Both the position numbers and the translations under genes were made by a program. From the NCBI GenBank assembly GCA_902766415.1, contig CACXDR010000297.1, positions 1 through 5,946 on the forward strand: a stretch of 5,946 nucleotides of DNA, written 5' to 3'. The DNA comes from an uncultured Lachnospiraceae bacterium (GTDB taxonomy: Bacteria; Bacillota_A; Clostridia; Lachnospirales; Lachnospiraceae). The number at the start of each line of letters is the position of its first letter. The first letter of the stretch is position 1. Of this stretch, positions 4,410-5,946 are shown one piece after another. The notes under the pieces were generated by a model. The model searched no databases, was not told the DNA's origin, and worked only from the letters and a program-made list of their open reading frames with translations.

Positions 4410-5501
4410 ATGAAAACAAAGATCCTGAAGGTTACAGGTCACGCGCTCCAGCCCTCGCTTTTCCGGGAGGCCGGACAGATCTTAAGAAACGGGGGACTGG
4501 TTGCGTTCCCGACCGAGACGGTGTACGGGCTTGGAGGCAACGCGCTCGACGCGTCCGCGTCGGCGAAGATCTACGCCGCGAAGGGGCGGCCGAGCGACAA
4601 TCCGCTGATCGTACACATTTCCTGCATGGAGGAGCTCCCCCCGCTCGTAAAGCGCATCCCGGAGGCTGCGGAGCGGCTTGCGGCGGCCTACTGGCCCGGC
4701 CCCATGACGATCATCTTCGAGAAGAGCAGCCTGATCCCGGATACGACGAGCGGAGGCCTTCCGACGGTCGCCGTGCGCATGCCGAGCGACCCGGTCGCGC
4801 AGGCCCTGATCAGGGCGGCAGGCGTGCCGGTCGCGGCGCCGTCCGCCAACACCTCGGGACGGCCCAGCCCCACCGAGGCGAAGCACGTGATCGAGGATAT
4901 GGACGGGCGCATCGAGATGATCATTGACGGCGGGCCGGTCGATGTCGGCGTGGAGTCGACGATCGTGGACCTGACCGGGGAGAAGCCTATGCTGCTCCGG
5001 CCGGGCGCGGTGACGCTGCCCATGCTGGAGGCTGTCCTGGGCGAGGTGCTTCTGGACCCGGTGCTCACAAAGCCCATGGCACCCGGGATGCACCCGAAGG
5101 CGCCGGGCATGAAATACAGGCATTACGCCCCGCGGGCGGAGATGATCCTGGTGGAGGGCTCGCAGGAGGCGGTCGTAAGGACGATCGGCAGGCACGCCGC
5201 GGAGGCTGCCGCGGAGGGAAAGCGCGTCGGGATCATAGCGACGGAGGAGACGCGCGGCAGGTACCACACCGGCGACATCAAGTGCATCGGCACCCGCTCC
5301 GACCAGGCATCGGTCGCGCACAACCTGTTCGCGGTGCTCCGCGCCTTTGACGACGACGGGGTGGATGTCATTTATTCCGAATCGTTCTCCGCGGACGACC
5401 TCGGCCTTGCCATTATGAACCGCATGATGAAGGCGGCCGGCCATCACCGGATCGTGACTGCCTCGGACGGCACCGAAACAGAGACAGGAGGAAGCAAATG
5501 A
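4410..5501 (+). CDS. ywlC: L-threonylcarbamoyladenylate synthase (Sua5/YwlC/TsaC2 type)
   Basis: A cytoplasmic enzyme that makes threonylcarbamoyl-AMP from threonine, bicarbonate and ATP. TsaB/TsaD/TsaE-type proteins then transfer the threonylcarbamoyl group to A37 of ANN-decoding tRNAs (t6A). The protein is 363 residues, the usual length of the two-domain form. The N-terminal YrdC-like domain (about 12-205) shows [14 protein letters not shown] (33-46), the [14 protein letters not shown] signature (57-70) with Lys58, Arg60, Ser62 and Asn64, [13 protein letters not shown] (143-155), [11 protein letters not shown] (180-190) and LRPGAVT (196-202). A linker with [15 protein letters not shown] (231-245) leads to the Sua5 C-terminal domain (about 245-350). 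An in-frame TAA at 4401-4403 rules out any start before 4404, and MKTKILKV fits the family. It lies 48 bases after the GH18 gene and overlaps the deaminase by 4 bases, so one operon is likely. Confidence 0.96.
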   Translation: MKTKILKVTGHALQPSLFREAGQILRNGGLVAFPTETVYGLGGNALDASASAKIYAAKGRPSDNPLIVHISCMEELPPLVKRIPEAAERLAAAYWPGPMTIIFEKSSLIPDTTSGGLPTVAVRMPSDPVAQALIRAAGVPVAAPSANTSGRPSPTEAKHVIEDMDGRIEMIIDGGPVDVGVESTIVDLTGEKPMLLRPGAVTLPMLEAVLGEVLLDPVLTKPMAPGMHPKAPGMKYRHYAPRAEMILVEGSQEAVVRTIGRHAAEAAAEGKRVGIIATEETRGRYHTGDIKCIGTRSDQASVAHNLFAVLRAFDDDGVDVIYSESFSADDLGLAIMNRMMKAAGHHRIVTASDGTETETGGSK

Positions 5502-5946
5502 GCGGAAAGCGCGAAGATTACATCAGCTGGGACGAATATTTTATGGCGGTGGCCTATCTTGCGGGCCGCAGGAGCAAGGACCCGAACACGCAGGTCGGCG
5601 CCTGCATCGTCGACGACAACAACATCATCCTATCCACTGGCTACAACGGCTTCCCGAAGGGATGTTCGGACGACGAGTTCCCGTGGGAGCGGACCGGCGA
5701 GGAGACCAAGTATCCGTTCGTCGTCCACGCGGAGCTGAACGCGATCTTAAACTCCGGCGGCAAGGACCTCCGCGGCGCGCGGCTGTATGTGGACCTGTTC
5801 CCATGCAACGAATGCGCCAAGGCGATCATCCAGTCCGGCATCAAAGAGGTCGTATACCTGTCGGACAAGTATGCGGACGATAAGATGACCCTTGCGTCCA
5901 AGCTCATGCTTCGTACGGCGGGCGTCAGTCTGACGCAGATCCATCC
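5498..5946 (+). CDS. Deoxycytidylate (dCMP) deaminase, C-terminus cut by window edge
   Basis: Converts dCMP to dUMP, the precursor for thymidylate synthesis, in the cytoplasm. 149 residues are visible and the frame is still open at the edge; little should be missing, since the family is usually about 150-180 residues. The zinc site is complete: [10 protein letters not shown] with His77 as ligand and Glu79 as proton shuttle, and [11 protein letters not shown] with Cys103 and Cys106. The conserved start of the fold is also present ([13 protein letters not shown], 26-38), as are [16 protein letters not shown] (48-63) and the C-terminal VVYLSDKY. The GYNGFPxGCSDD and LFPCNECAK forms resemble the eukaryotic/phage-like dCMP deaminases rather than generic cytidine deaminases. 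ATG 5498 overlaps the sua5 stop (ATGA) and has AGGAGG at 5486-5491, six bases upstream, so translation is coupled. The Bacillus counterpart is called comEB; orthology is not established here. Confidence 0.95.
   Translation, partial: MSGKREDYISWDEYFMAVAYLAGRRSKDPNTQVGACIVDDNNIILSTGYNGFPKGCSDDEFPWERTGEETKYPFVVHAELNAILNSGGKDLRGARLYVDLFPCNECAKAIIQSGIKEVVYLSDKYADDKMTLASKLMLRTAGVSLTQIH

Noticed and set aside
2700..4442. 580-residue open frame on the minus strand opposite the GH18 gene
   Set aside because: Arg/His/Pro-rich composition and exact opposition to a well-supported gene; it is the usual antisense open frame of GC-rich coding DNA.
4331..4927. 198-residue plus-strand frame overlapping the GH18 end and sua5 start
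   Set aside because: Out of frame with both real genes; Arg/Gly-rich and without motifs.
4482..5447. 321-residue minus-strand frame opposite sua5
   Set aside because: Arg/His-rich with no recognisable motif; sua5 on the plus strand has full family signatures.

Overview
The window looks like chromosome from a GC-rich Firmicute, most likely a clostridium of the Lachnospiraceae type. This is an inference from three things: a divergent Ser/Thr-kinase / helix-turn-helix pair of a type common in that group, a membrane-anchored SH3-GH18 protein, and Bacillus/Clostridium-style Shine-Dalgarno and promoter sequences. No mobile element, tRNA, rRNA or CRISPR array is visible.

Layout. (1) 1-593, minus strand: most of a Hanks-type Ser/Thr protein kinase that runs off the left edge. 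It is transcribed away from (2) 651-1112, a small HTH-like protein. The two promoters between them overlap so closely that their -10 boxes share bases. (3) 1212-1787: a small exported or membrane-anchored protein with a four-copy, 10-residue linker repeat and a C-terminal domain resembling a subtilisin propeptide (inhibitor I9). It has its own promoter. A 31-base near-perfect palindrome lies just downstream of that promoter. (4) 1788-2648: 861 bases with no convincing gene, unusually rich in short stem-loops, especially 1793-2115. (5) 2649-4361: a membrane-anchored GH18-family glycosidase-like protein with a stalk-type domain and an SH3 domain, probably acting at the cell wall. (6) 4410-5501: two-domain Sua5/YwlC threonylcarbamoyl-AMP synthase for tRNA t6A modification. 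(7) 5498 to the right edge: a dCMP deaminase, translationally coupled to (6) by a 4-base ATGA overlap.

How they work together. Genes 5-7 read in one direction and look like an operon driven from an extended -10 promoter at about 2608-2616. They combine a surface hydrolase with tRNA modification and pyrimidine nucleotide supply, so they look like co-transcribed housekeeping genes rather than one pathway. The kinase and HTH protein look like a signalling/regulatory pair. The I9-like protein has no partner protease in view.

The most interesting signals are non-coding: the shared -10 region of the divergent pair, the 5'-leader palindrome of the I9-like gene, the hairpin-rich gap, and two unusual ribosome-binding-site arrangements. 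One RBS lies in a hairpin loop before the GH18 gene. The other is a strong Shine-Dalgarno separated from the sua5 start by a stable stem-loop. No complete new system is demonstrable from the sequence alone.
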